From Ashinkailepas kermadecensis (lineage: Eukaryota > Arthropoda > Thecostraca > Neolepadidae), in assembly GCA_034440615.1 (NCBI GenBank), contig JAOTOM010004677.1:1-64000 (forward strand): a stretch of 64,000 nt of DNA. Reading direction: 5' to 3'. Under the pieces are notes generated by a model. It was not told the origin of the DNA. It saw only the letters and a list, made by a program, of their open reading frames with translations, and did not search any database. The translations under genes were made by a program, and so were the position numbers. Numbering within the stretch: position 1 is the stretch's first letter; every line of letters begins with the position of its first letter. Of this stretch, positions 1 through 11,050 are shown one piece after another.

Positions 1-375
1 GTGCTCAACCGCTAATATTTTTGTTCTTGGCTGCGCCGGCACCGTTTTGTCGAGCTCTGTGTGATTAATGTGTGCGACACAATCATCATTGAATTCAATT
101 GAATCATTTCTTCAATTCATCACACGGGATAAGCCGGCGCCTGCGGAGACGCTGCGGCCGGCCGTGGTCGACAGATCTCGGCATCCCAATGCCGAGACCT
201 ATCGACACCTGCCGAGCGGTCGACACCTGTCGTGGCAAGTGCGCCCGCGGCGCCGTGACGGGTCACAGACGCCACGACCCGTGACCCGGACTTGAGCGCG
301 GCCTCTGCAGGGCTGCGACGAAGCGTGACGAGCGCGCGAGGTGGCTGCCGTCGCCGCGCCGTCCGAAATCACCCC
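1..375. other. Unique flank, no gene recognised
   Basis: The first 120 bases are of mixed composition; the rest is CpG-rich. The short open frames here overlap on both strands and resemble nothing I know. No repeat, RNA gene or splice-bounded exon was identified. Confidence 0.5.
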
Positions 376-650
376 CGCTGACGTCACGCCTGAGTCAGCC
401 CGCTGACGTCACGCCTGAGTCAGCCCGCTGACGTCACGCCCGAGTCGTCTCGCTGACGTCACGCCCGAGTCGTCCCTCTGACGTCACGCCCGAGTCGTCT
501 CGATGACGTCACGTCCGAGTCGTCTCGCTGACGTCACGCCAGAGTCGTCTCGCTGACGTCACGCCAGAGTCGTCTCGCTGACGTCACGCCAGAGTCGTCT
601 CGCTGACGTCACGCCAGAGTCGTCTCGCTGACGTCACGTCCGAGTCGTCC
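376..650. repeat. 25-bp tandem repeat carrying a CRE octamer
   Basis: Eleven head-to-tail 25-bp units. Every unit contains the perfect palindrome TGACGTCA, the consensus cAMP response element bound by CREB/ATF bZIP factors; the first begins at 379. The first two units also contain TGAGTCA, the AP-1 consensus, which later units have lost by substitution (for example CCGAGTCGT). The octamer is invariant while the rest of the unit drifts. That could mean selection, or simply recent amplification. Whether it works as an enhancer cannot be told from sequence. Confidence 0.95.
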
Positions 651-1187
651 TGCTGTTGTTCCGATCACTTATTGCATAATCATTCATATTCCAGGCCATT
701 CAAAAATAATGTTGATAGTCAAGTATGTTTGTATGGTCCCCTTCACGTACTTGTGCGTGCCCATGCACGCGTGCACACGGGCGTCTGCGTGTGTATTGCA
801 GTGCTGATGACGTGGTGAATGCCGAACCGTCCATCTGCGCAGGGGAACCACAGCAGTGTCGGCTTTTTTGTCCGCGGGAGCCGCCGCCAGCGGCCACGTC
901 CCGCAGAACCCACCATCACGCCCGGTAATGGTATCATCACCAAGGGCTGCGCGCCGTTTCCAGTAGTTGTCAAGGCTGCGTGACGGCGCGCGCTTTTTGC
1001 CGCATGTCGGCGCGCGGCGGGCGCCAAGCCGGCATTGTGTTGGCGCCCGCCCGAGGTGCGATGCGGTGCGGCTGCGGTCACCGGGCCGGGCCGGGCCTTC
1101 TCGGGGGTCTGGGGCCTGGGCTGCGATGCAGCGTGGCGGAATTTCGGTGCTGACGGACACTGCAGCTCGATGAGCCAGGTGCCTTGC
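651..1187. other. Unique sequence, no gene recognised
   Basis: A short AT-rich stretch (660-740) is followed by CpG-rich unique sequence. Overlapping open frames on both strands show no recognisable protein family, so none is annotated. Confidence 0.5.
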
Positions 1188-1710
1188 CGACTGCAGCCTA
1201 CAGACTGTGGCTGCAGCCGGCTGACTGCGATTCGGGCTACGGGACTGACTGCTGGCTGCGGGCTACAGACTGCGGACTACAGCCTTCAGACCGGGACTAC
1301 AGACTGCAGACTGCCGGCAGCCTGCTGACTGCAGCTGCTTCACAGCGGCTGCGACTACTGACTACTAACTACTGACTGCAGACTGCTGCGGCTCGCAGAC
1401 TGCTGACTGACAGATGGCAGCTGATGGCGGACTGCTGACTACAGACTGACTACTGACTAACTACTGACTGCAGACTACTGACTACTAACTACTGACTGCA
1501 GACTACAGACTACTGACTGCAGACTGCAGACTGCTGACTACAGACTGCAGACTGCTGACTGCTGACTACAGACTGACCGCAGACTGCTGACTCCAGACTG
1601 CAGACTACAGCCTGCAGACCACATACTGCTGACTGCTGACTGCAGACCACAGACTGCTGACTGTAGACTACTGACTGTTGACTGCTGACGACGGACTGCA
1701 GACTGCTGGC
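1188..1710. repeat. Degenerate heptamer array (GACTGCA-like)
   Basis: Built from 7-bp words such as GACTGCA, GACTACA, GACTACT and GACTGCT in irregular order, with some gaps. The seven-base step is clearest between 1440 and 1700. The array is low in CpG compared with its flanks. Open frames inside it are a product of the repeat. Confidence 0.9.
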
Positions 1711-2179
1711 TTCTGCCTGCTCACCGCTCACCGCCACCGCTAATTGTCGCTGCTTACATGCCACTGGAGGCGGCTAGTTGCGCCGTCTTGTTTGCCGCTT
1801 TGCCGGCTGCACGCCCGAGAAGGCCACACGAATGCTGAAGGCTGCAACTGTCTGCGGCGAGTTTTGTGGCCACTGTCTTTGTGGCATCCACTCCCGGAGA
1901 CACGCCGAGCACTGGTCCGCCGGACAGGCGTGCACGCGACCACCGACAGCCGCCGGCCACCACGCGACGCGCAGATAAACCAACAAATTATACACCGCGC
2001 ACCGCTAACGACAGCCGCGCGTTACGCCCGGTGCACATTTTCTAATGGTCGGGATCAGGCTCTATATCATCTGATACGAGGCCAGTGCTGCTTGGTCGAC
2101 AGCGCCGTGCGCAGGTGAACTGGCGCGTGCCAGATGGAGCCCGGGATGCCGCGACTGGAACTTAGTCGACGGGCTGCCC
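1711..2179. other. Unique sequence, no gene recognised
   Basis: CpG-rich unique DNA between two tandem arrays. Open frames overlap on both strands with no recognisable domain and no convincing splice-bounded exon. Confidence 0.45.
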
Positions 2180-2440
2180 GTCGACCCCAGCTGCTTCACA
2201 GCTGATAGATGGGCTACCGTTGACTCCAGCTGCTTCACAGCTGATAGATGGGCTACCGTTGACCCCAGCTGCTTCGCAGCTGATATATGGGCTGCCGTCG
2301 ACCCCAGCTGCTTCACAGCTGATAGATGGGCTACTGTTGACCCCCAGCTGCTTCACAGCTGATAGATGGGCTACCGTTGACCCAGCTGCTTCACAGCTGA
2401 TAGATGGGCTACCGTTGACCCCAGCTGCTTCACAGCTGAT
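2180..2440. repeat. 39-bp tandem repeat with paired E-box motifs
   Basis: Just under seven copies of a 39-bp unit. Most units carry CAGCTGCTTCACAGCTG, two CAGCTG hexamers (E-box consensus) separated by five bases, which also forms a short inverted repeat. The spacing is kept in most units. Confidence 0.93.
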
Positions 2441-3250
2441 GTACGGCCTGGCCTTGCGCCGCAGCTCCTCTGTCTGACTGCAGTGTCGTGAGATGTTTGG
2501 CTCTCGTGGCGGACCAGAACGCTGCGGCATGCCGGCGACAGGTCCGGTAGCGGCAGGTGTTCCGTGCAGTGGCAGCGTCGTGGTGCTGGGACGCCTCGAC
2601 CGGCCGTCACTTGGTATGCCGCTCGACCCGATAACATCGACACCGCGGTAAAAAGCTCACACCTTGAAGCACCCCGAATCGCTACCTCACGACTGGCCGA
2701 GCCAAGTCCGTGGCTCAGGACGGCGATTCTGAGCGTTGTCATGGCAACACGAGCTGTGCGGCCTCCGCTCGGCTGTGAGACACACGGCGAGTGTCGGGAG
2801 CGGTTCGGGCAGTCGAGAGCAATTCGGGCGGCGTGGCGCAACGGAAAACACGTGTGTCGCCCGAAGGTCTCTCGGCATGTCACGACACGACCAGCAGCGG
2901 CGCCCTAGCTGGTGTGGCGCCCGCTGCACCGTCGGCATCCTGCGGCCGGCTGTCGGGAGTGCAGCGGCCAGCTGGTCCGGCTGCTCGCCCGGTCGGAGCG
3001 GCCAGCTGGTCACGGCAGCAGACAAACACCGCACTTGGACCGTGGCCTGGCAGCGCGAACCTGTAGCCGGCAGACCACGCCACGCTGTAGCCGTACCGCG
3101 CCAACTCCACAGACACGGGCGCGCCGATAACAAAACACGCGCCGTGAGCGCCCCAGGCCGCCATATCACTCGTGTGTGGCGGCGGTGGCCAACAGTTTTT
3201 TTTGTCGGCGACGATAGGCGACTGTTTGGACAGACTCCTTCGGATCCCGT
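2441..3250. other. CpG-rich unique sequence, no gene recognised
   Basis: Long open frames occur on both strands at once, as expected in GC-rich DNA with few stop codons. I recognise no protein family in any of them. Confidence 0.45.
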
Positions 3251-3379
3251 TCTCGCACCCCAGTGGGTGCGTATGGAAGTAGCGCGAGGGGTAGGGTCGC
3301 GGTGGAGCCCGGAGCCCTTTCTCGGCACCCTCAGTGGCGTGCATATGGAAGTGGCGCAAGGGGAAGAGTCGCGGTGGCG
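3251..3379. repeat. Tandem duplication, about 69 bp
   Basis: Two diverged copies about 69 bp apart. Both contain a TATGGAAGT...GCG segment followed by GTCGCGGTGG. Confidence 0.75.
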
Positions 3380-3816
3380 TATCGACTTGCATTGAACCCG
3401 ACAAAAGGCAGGACAAAAGCGGTAGCCACTCAGTGTTGGATTAATATTTAGCGGCCTTCATCGGCAGAGGCCCAGCCAATTTGGGGGGTCGAGGCCCGGG
3501 CTCCCTCCCAACAAAAATGTACAAGAATGGAAAAACAATTTGGGAGCACCACGCCATACGGAAAATTTCGGCGCGCGATGCGCATCGAAGGCGATCTCGG
3601 TATAATGATTTTTGGTGGTCGGGCCCCCTTAGAATCCTGGTCCGCGCCCCTGCTCATCAGTGAGCCTGTCGCTGACGTGCTCTTCACTCGCCTCCGTAGA
3701 TTGGCGCCTGATTGCGACCCGGACGAGACACACATTCGAGATATCTGATGTTGTCCCGCCATTCGTGAGAGTGAGGTGTCGCAGGCGAGAAGGTGCGCCG
3801 ACGGACTGTGGATCGA
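3380..3816. other. Unique sequence, no gene recognised
   Basis: Mixed-composition unique DNA. An open frame around 3527-3748 has no recognisable similarity. Confidence 0.45.
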
Positions 3817-4130
3817 GCCGCCTGGTTATGGAGACGCATTGGCCACGGGAGACATGGGAGAAGCTGTTAACAAGTGGGGCGCCGCCTGGTTATGGAGAGG
3901 CATTGGCCATGGGAGACATGGGAAAAGTCGTGAACGAGTGAGCCGCCTGGTTATGGAGGCCATGGGAGACATGGGAGAAGCTGTGAACAAGTGGGCCGCC
4001 TGGTTATGGAGAGGCATTGGCCATGGGAGACATGGGAAAAGCTGTGAACAAGTGAGCCGCCTGGTTATGGAGAGGCATTGGCCATGAGAGATGTGGGAGG
4101 AGCTGTGAGGGAGTGGGCCCCCTGGTTGTG
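3817..4130. repeat. 61-bp tandem repeat
   Basis: Units begin with GCCGCCTGGTTATGGAG at 3817, 3881, 3942, 3995, 4056 and, diverged, 4117. Spacings are 64, 61, 53, 61 and 61 bp; the 53-bp unit has lost part of the CATTGGC segment. Confidence 0.92.
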
Positions 4131-4586
4131 GGGGATGGGAAACCACGTTCGGTGGAGGTGCAGATAAACCCAGGCAGGGATGGAACTTGAAACCAATTAA
4201 TGGGGATGGGGTCTCCTCCAATGACATTTATCGATTTGACTTACTGACGCACAACCGATGAATTTGAGTTCAAAGCCGCTTGGGCCACTACCATTTCGAC
4301 TACTTTCCATCCGTGGCCCAGCTGAGTAAAATAATGAATTATCTGGTATCGTTGTGAACTCAGAATCGTAAAGGCCTGAATAGCGCTTTTTATCAAGCTT
4401 TTCGGACGCAATAAGTCTAGTTTGCGAGAAAATCTGTTTCCGTTAGTCGGTTTGCACCGTTCGCAGACTGGAAAATTGAAAGTTGTATTGAATGTTCCCC
4501 CTCCACTTTGTTCTGCCTCAAATAACAACAAACACATTGAGGACGGACTGCAAGTAAGTGGGACGAGCTACAGATGAGTGGGGAAG
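4131..4586. other. Unique, relatively AT-rich sequence
   Basis: Non-repetitive DNA with lower GC than its surroundings. A 98-codon open frame on the minus strand (4241-4537) resembles nothing I recognise. Confidence 0.45.
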
Positions 4587-5490
4587 AGTCATAGACGGGA
4601 CGGAGTCATAGACGGGACGGAGTCAATAGACGGGGCGGGGTCATAGACGGGACGGGGTCATAGACGGGACGGGGTCATAGACGGGACGGGGTCATATACG
4701 GGGCGGGGTCATAGACGGGGCGGAGTCATAGACGGGACGGAGTCATATACGGGGCGGAGTCATAGACGGGGCGGGGTCATAGACGGGACGGGGTCATAGA
4801 CGGGGCGGGGTCGTAGACGGGACGGAGTCATAGACGGGACGGGGTCATAGACGGGACGGAGTCATAGACGGGGCGGGGTCATAGACGGGACGGGGTCATA
4901 GACGGGGCGGAGTCATAGACGGGACGGGGTCATAGACGGGACGGGGTCATAGACGGGGCGGGGTCATAGACTAGACGGGACGGGGGTCATAGACGGGACG
5001 GGGTCATAGACGGGACGGGGTCATAGACGGGACGGAGTCATAGACGGGACGGGGTCATAGACGGGACGGAGTCATATACGGGACGGAGTCATAGACGGGA
5101 CGGAGTCATAGACGGGACGGGGTCACAGACGGGACGGGATCATGGACGGGACGGAGTCATGGACGGGGCGGGGTCATATACGGGGCGGGGTCATAGACTA
5201 GACGGTACGGGGTCATAGACGGGACGGGGTCATAGACGGGACGGGGTCATAGACGGGACGGAGTCATAGACGGGACGGAGTCATAGACGGGGCGGGGTCA
5301 TAGACTAGACGGGACGGGGTCATAGACGGGACGGGGTCATAGACGGGACGGAGTCATAGACGGGACGGAGTCATAGACGGGACGGAGTCATAGACGGGAC
5401 GGGGTCATATACGGGACGGAGTCATGGACGGGACGGAGTCATATACGGGGCGGGGTCATAGACGGGACGGAGTCATAGACGGGGCGGGGT
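4587..5490. repeat. 17-bp G-rich minisatellite
   Basis: About 53 copies of ACGGGACGGGGTCATAG and close variants (GGGGCGGGG, GGGACGGAG, ATATAC for ATAGAC). Most units carry two G-runs two bases apart, so neighbouring units could form a G-quadruplex on the plus strand. A few units carry a small extra segment (ACTAGACGG, near 4970, 5190 and 5305). Confidence 0.95.
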
Positions 5491-5704
5491 GTCGAGCAAT
5501 GAGATGGTGCCTCAGCTGGGAATTTACAGACAAGCAGGCGGGGGAAGATTTGGGTATGGGTATCAAATATCAGCAAATGTAAGTAAAGCGGAACTACCTT
5601 GCTGCGGAGATTGATATAGTGAGAGGGAGGGAGAGTGGGCAGCTCACAGGCAGCCCACATGCCAGTCATAGTGAACATAAAATGAAGCGAATGGTAAGTC
5701 CAAC

Positions 5705-5862
5705 AACTGGACCTATCTGTGATGATAGATCACTGATAGCCACTCATGGGCGGGTGAGACAGAGTCCACATACTGGACATATCTGTGATGGTAGACACTG
5801 ATAGAGTCCACAGACCGGACCCATCTGTGATGATAGACCACTGACAGCCACTCATGGACGGT
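5705..5862. repeat. Irregular triplicated segment
   Basis: Three copies of an ATCTGTGATGATAG-type segment, each preceded by a GGACC/GGACA motif and variably followed by a CCACTCATGG segment. Spacing is irregular (about 65 and 42 bp). Confidence 0.75.
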
Positions 5863-5955
5863 TGATGCATGTGGATGTTCCCAATCCATTTGCAGCCCCG
5901 TCGCCGTCCTGCAGCTGCACGAAGAACCCACCCCTCCCCACCCCCTCACCACACC

Positions 5956-6372
5956 CCTGCAGTGTGTTGGTTCCGTTGGTCTCTACTGGTGCCCCATCCC
6001 TCTGTGAGGTGTCTTGTCCCACCACCGCACCCCTGCAGCGTGCTGGTTCCGCTGGCAATCTGCTGGTGCCTCATCCCTCTGTGAGGTGTCTTGTCCCACC
6101 ACCACACCCCTGCAGCGTGCTGGTTCCGCTGGCAATCTGCTGGTACCTCATCCGTCTGTGAGGTGTCTTGTCCCACCACCGCACCTCTGCAGCGTGCTGG
6201 TTCCGCTGGTCTTTGCTGGTGCCCCATCCCTCTGTTGGGTGTCTTGTCCCACCACCGTACCCCTGCAGCGTGCCGGTTCCGCTGGTATCTGCTGGTGCCC
6301 CATCCCTCTGTTGGGTGTCTTGTCCCACCACCACATCCCTGCAGCGTATTGGTTCCGCTGGCAATCTGCTCT
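5956..6372. repeat. 76-77-bp tandem repeat
   Basis: Copies start with CCTGCAG-like sequence at 5956, 6032, 6109, 6186, 6262 and 6338. Each continues through TGCTGGTTCCGCTGG and ends in TTGTCCCACCACC. Open frames on both strands follow the repeat. Confidence 0.95.
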
Positions 6373-6519
6373 GCGCTGTTTCTTCCCCCTCACCAATTAC
6401 TCTGCTCTCGAATCTCTGCTCCGAAGCGGAGATGTGTCCGCGCTCCCGCCCACCAGGAGCTGATGTACGCCCGCGAAACAGGGTCTACGAGTGTGGCACG
6501 CATCAGAAAGGCAACTCTG

Positions 6520-6760
6520 TGTGGCACTCCCCAGTAAAGCACTCAGTGTGGCACTCCTCAGTAGAGCACTCTCTGTGGCACTCCCCAGTAGGGCACTCTG
6601 TGTGGTATTCCCCAGTAAGGCACTCAGTGTGGCACTCCTCGGTATGGCACTCTGTGTGGCACTCCCCAGTACGGTACTCAGTATGGCACTCCTCATTGAG
6701 GCACTCTGTGTGGCACTCCCCAGTAAGGTACTCAGTGTGGCACTCCTTAGTAGGGCAATG
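6520..6760. repeat. 27-bp tandem repeat, alternating as 54-bp dimers
   Basis: Nine copies of a 27-bp unit starting TGTGGCACTCC. Unit ends alternate between CACTCAG and CACTCTG, giving a partial two-unit higher-order pattern. As 27 is a multiple of three, frames on both strands stay open as nine-residue peptide repeats; this needs no coding function. Confidence 0.94.
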
Positions 6761-7377
6761 ACGGAACATGCGTGCGACGTACTGTGGAATAATTTCGGCC
6801 GGTGTCGAGGTGTTATATAAACACGTTCTGTTCAGGGCATGCTGTTATGACATACTGTACATCGCATGAAACCCGAGCAACGCTCCCACGTTATTAACGA
6901 GTTCAGATTGTAATGTATCAGCAGCATTCCGGTTAGGTATTTATATGAACGGGGTCCTGAGCCCAACCTGGCATGCTCGAGCAGCGTCACTATCCCAGCG
7001 TGTGCTTGAGCCAAGCGACCGGCACATCATGTGATGCCCGAGTTGTTTGCTTGTCACGTCAGCATGCATCGACGCAGGTTGGTTCGCATCTTCTGTCATG
7101 TCCGGGACAGTTTATAATGTCTGTGAAGCAGGGATATCATGAGGGCAGAGCAGGAAAATTGTCCATCTGAAGTTTCTGTCGCAATGTTGACTTTACGAAT
7201 TCATCATTGATTGATTGATTGATTGATTTCTTTATTTCACGATATATGCCCTCCACGTACTGTGGCTGTTATGGACAGCCATGCAATGAATGTGTCTCAA
7301 CCGGTTTCCCCTGAAGCTTTTACGTAAAGTCTTCCCTGCTGGGTGGAGCGGTGCTGAAGCCCATATGTTACCCCTGG
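6761..7377. other. Unique sequence with a short TTGA microsatellite
   Basis: Non-repetitive, moderate-GC DNA. A short run of TTGA repeats sits near 7205-7228. No gene was recognised. Confidence 0.5.
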
Positions 7378-8350
7378 ACATTGTCCTGAGTCGAACCTGT
7401 CACGCGTTATCAGCATGACGCTCCGAAACGCACCATGACGCTCCCTGAAGCTCCGAGCCGGACCTGCCAACCTGTCACGCGCGATCAGCATGTTACCCTG
7501 GGCGTCCCCTGTCATCGTCCCCGATCCGAGCCTGTCACGCATGACCAGTATGTCGCCCCTGGAAGCGCCCCTAGCCTAACTTGTCACGCGTGATCAGCAT
7601 GCTACCCTGGGCATCGTCCCCGAGCCTAGCCTGTCACGCATGACCAGTATGTCGCCCCTGGAAGCGCCCCTAGCCTAACTTGTCACGCGTGATCAGCATA
7701 TCACACTGGACATCGTCCCGAGCGGAACCTGTCACGCGTGATCAGCATGTTACCCTGGGCGTCCCCTGTCATCGTCCCCGATCCGAGCCTGTCACGCATG
7801 ACAAGTATGTCGCCCCTGGAAGCGCCCCTAGCCTAACTTGTCACGCGTGATCAGCATATCACACCGGACATCGTCCCGAGCGGAACCTGTCACGCGTGAT
7901 CAGCATGTGGCCCCTGGAAGCGCCCCTAGCCTAACTTGTCACGCGTGATCAGCATGTGGCCCCTGGAAGCGCCCCTAGCCTAACTTGTCACGCGTGATCA
8001 GCATGTCGCCCCTGGAAGCGCCCCTAGCCTAACTTGTCACGCGTGATCAGCATATCACACCGGACATCGTCCCGAGCGGAACCTGTCACGCGCGATCAGC
8101 ATGTCGCCCCTGGAAGCGCCCAGCCTAACTTGTCACGCGTGATCAGCATATCACACCGGACATCGTCCCGAGCGGAACCTGTCACGCGCGATCAGCATGT
8201 CGCCCCTGGAAGCGCCCCTAGCCTAACTTGTCACGCGTGATCAGCATATCACACCGGACATCGTCCCGAGCGGAACCTGTCACGCGTGATCAGCATGTGG
8301 CCCCTGGAAGCGCCCCGAGCCTAACCTGTCACGCGCGATCAGCATGTCGC
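7378..8350. repeat. About 47-50-bp tandem repeat with palindromic core
   Basis: About 20 monomers centred on GTCACGCGTGATCAGCAT. The core contains the 10-bp palindrome TCACGCGTGA overlapping TGATCA. Monomers fall into types ending GCCCCTGGAAGCGCCCC or CACACCGGACATCGTCCC, which alternate in much of the array as roughly 95-98-bp dimers. Some copies have GCGCGATC instead of GCGTGATC, which breaks the palindrome. Confidence 0.93.
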
Positions 8351-8761
8351 AGCGTGTCGGTACCGACGGGCGCGCTCGAATCCGTGCAGTCAGCGGACGC
8401 CATGTCATCGACCGTCCGGCTGACGTGGACTTCCGGCCGGTACGACCCGTCCGCTCCTATCGGGAGTGGTGCGACTGAACCGGTGCGGCGGCGGCGGCGG
8501 CGGCGGTGGCGACGGCGACGGCGACGGCGTCCCGCCAGCCTGCCCCGACCGGCCGCCAACCGCCCTGAAAAAGGCGGCGGTCTACGCACTCGCGGCCCGC
8601 GCATTCCCTCCCCCCCGTAACACCGCCACACCGCGGCTGCTCTGGAGTCTCCGCCAGCTGGCGTGTCCCCCGCCGCCCCGCCGCCGCCCCGCTCCCCTGT
8701 CGCCGGCCGGCGCCGCTGCACCTGCACTGAAGGCCGGCTCATATCTCTGCTTACTTTTCAG
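8351..8761. other. CpG island upstream of a candidate exon
   Basis: Very GC- and CpG-rich. A GGC-type trinucleotide run lies at about 8478-8530. The segment ends in an AT-richer pyrimidine stretch (8740-8759) that reads as a 3' splice acceptor, with AG at 8760-8761. It could hold promoter or first-intron sequence for the candidate exon at 8762-9042. No TATA box was identified. Confidence 0.5.
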
Positions 8762-9042
8762 ATACGGCCGGCCGGGCCGAGAGCGGAGATCGCGCGCGGC
8801 CCGGCGGCCCCGGCGCCGGCGCGCCAGTGCGGCGCAGTTGGGCGCGCCGTCGCCGCGTGTGTCGCACCTGGCCTGGCGCCGCCCGTGCCGATGCGCTGCG
8901 GCGCCGCCGACGCGTGCCGAGTGATGCGCGTGCTGCACGCGGTGCGGTGACGCCGCCCGCCCGGTGCGACAGCCGACTCGACGCCATGGCGGACCTGGCG
9001 GCGCCCGACGAGCACGCGGCGCGCCTCGACCTCGTCCCGCGG
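8762..9042 (+). CDS. Candidate start-codon exon, product unknown
   Basis: Seen directly: a strong acceptor (pyrimidine stretch ending TTACTTTTCAG at 8761) and a strong donor (CGG|GTGAGT, with GTGAGT at 9043-9048) bound a 281-bp segment. Inside is an ATG at 8986 in an excellent context (GACGCCATGGCG). It gives 19 codons, MADLAAPDEHAARLDLVPR, ending in phase 0 at the donor. All of this lies in a CpG island. Inference: a 5' exon whose first 224 bp are untranslated; the same frame is also open upstream of the ATG, so a longer coding exon is possible. The peptide is too short to assign a family, and I found no convincing following exon, so the rest would lie beyond a long intron. The coordinates cover the whole proposed exon. 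Confidence 0.4.
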
Positions 9043-10771
9043 GTGAGTGTGCCGGTGTTCCGGCGACACCGAGTAGACTAGACTTTTGTGATATATGGGC
9101 TGCTTATATTTACTTGTAAACACGACTCAGGTGGTATGTAGGCTGTCCCACAGTTGATGGCAGGTGTGTCACTGCATATGCTAAGGGGCCACTGGCCCCC
9201 TCAATCATTGATTTGGCCCCCAGTCATCGATTTGGTCCCTTCGTCGTCGATTCCCCCAATTAGGCTGAAGCTTATCTATTGGGCCTATTGGGCGTACACT
9301 AGATGCAGGTGGTTTTCGGGGCAGCTTTGGCCATACAAAGCCATTTGTTCTCCCCCCAATAAATTGATAAAATGATACCCATGGGTGGGGGGGGATGGGA
9401 GAAGAGTGATGGGGTGAACGTCAAGCTCTCCAAAGTCCGGGGAGGGGCGCTGCACTTCTGCCCATCCCCGGCTCCCACATGCACATTGCACAGCCCAATA
9501 CATGGGCGGGGAATGGCACGAGGCAGGCTGTGGGCGCAAGATGACCAACACAGGTGGCGCGCCGTAAAACACAAATCCACCACCACCACCACGATGAGGA
9601 AGGCTGGCGTGACTTGCGCCGCACCAATGTTGTTGATATTTAGCATGGACCCTGCGGGCATTGACCAGTAAAATGAACGTCATCGGCGTTAAATGATCGC
9701 ATATTTTGGTGGATGCGCCATGAAGCCCAACAACGGGCTAACTGAGGAATTAAAGGCATCAACAGCGCCATTTGCCACACCAGCTTTGACTGATCCTCTA
9801 TTCATACACCAGACATACCTTAGCCCTTTCTATTAAGGGATAAACAGACTTGCCCTTTACCTGCATGAGCTCGCTATCCCAATGTTCCATAGGGTCTATA
9901 TGTCAATCCTGATCCTTAATAGACATGAATTCTGAGTTTACACACCAACTCGGTAGCGTGCGATGCATGCCGACCGGACTTCGCCATTGCGGAGTGAAGT
10001 GCGGAATGCGGAATGCAAAGCAGTGCCGTACGGTACGTCGTTTAAGCAAAGGTTTACGCATCAGTTCTCGGCAGTAGAAGCCGCTATTATAGGCTATTGT
10101 CAACCCTTCTTGAATTGCAGAAAAGCTAGCATGCCATTTGATAGCATGAATTCATGCGTGCGCAGTAAAAGGGTTGCATTCAAACTGAAATTGAATCACA
10201 GAATGCTCATGCTGCAATAAAAGTGAAAAGGAATCACAAAAGTGAGCACCCGTGGTGATGCTTCGTTGTACCGGCGGCATGCAGACATCTGATCAGGCTG
10301 TTATCCATTTTGCGTCGCCCCACTGGTGGTCTACTGTCTGCTCCCGCCTGTTGCCGTGGGCTGTGAACACGGCCAGCCACCACGTGACCGGATCATGCAC
10401 CCTGCGCCTCGACCTTGGCGAGGCGTGCTTAGCCTCGCGTCGAGGCGTACTTAGCCTCGACTTAGTCTGCGAGGCCGTTGAATGTCTCTTGTGTAGAGAT
10501 AGGTCGCCGCGCTTGCTGCATGTTCCCCTGCGTTTTTCGCTTTGTTGTCAATTTGCCACATTGCAAACGCTCAGTGACTTGAGCTTCTCTCAGGAGTGTC
10601 CTCTTATGTGACATCGATAACCGCGCAATGTTCCATCGACCGTGGGAACCTGGTGTGCTGCAAGTGTTCGCGGTATTACCACTTTTTGGATGGTTAAGCG
10701 GTTAGGATGACGTTGTAGTTTTTTTTAAAGCACCGAAGGTGATGAAATGTGGTGAAAGTGATTTTTGAAAC
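9043..10771. other. Unique sequence, no gene recognised
   Basis: Starts with the donor GTGAGT of the proposed exon and could be intron. It becomes moderate-GC unique DNA with a short CCA run near 9579-9590. A 119-codon frame (10252-10611, plus) and frames on the minus strand at 9285-9683 match nothing I know. No convincing phase-0 acceptor followed by an open exon was found. Confidence 0.45.
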
Positions 10772-11050
10772 ACGACAGGTGATCTGATTTTGGTTTCCTA
10801 CATAATTCACGGTCCAGACGAGGAGAATATCAGCAGATTTCTGCCGTTCAGTAGAAATGCGAACCAAACGACGCTTTTAAACCAGAGACTAGCAGATGCC
10901 GGGTCTCTGAGACAACAACAATTCAGCATCACAGTAGTTCGATCGTGGAACATGCTGACACCAGATGTCTTGTATGGCTGTCCGTATCTAATTTTCTTCG
11001 AGCGTGAACTAGATCTACAACATGAAAATATTGGCCTACAATATTCCTGA
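10772..11050 (+). pseudogene. Non-LTR retrotransposon ORF2 C-terminal relic
   Basis: The frame reads GDLIL...YIIHG near the start, then an FSRNANQTT segment, QFSITVVRSWNMLTPDVLYG, and a final FFERELD before a stop at 11048-11050. This order (GDLIE.YKIIHG; a TRG-type basic segment; FFS.RVV..WN.LP..VV; FK..LD) is typical of the extreme C-terminus of non-LTR retrotransposon reverse transcriptases of CR1/L2/Jockey-like groups. The upstream catalytic domain is absent; an in-frame stop at 10766-10768 and non-homologous sequence precede it. The frame itself is unbroken for about 90 codons, so the relic is only moderately old. The clade is not certain. Confidence 0.7.

Noticed and set aside
6520..6760. 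Coding repeat protein from the 27-bp array
   Set aside because: A unit length divisible by three keeps frames open on both strands; no start context or splice-bounded exon, and the peptide is unlike known repeat proteins.
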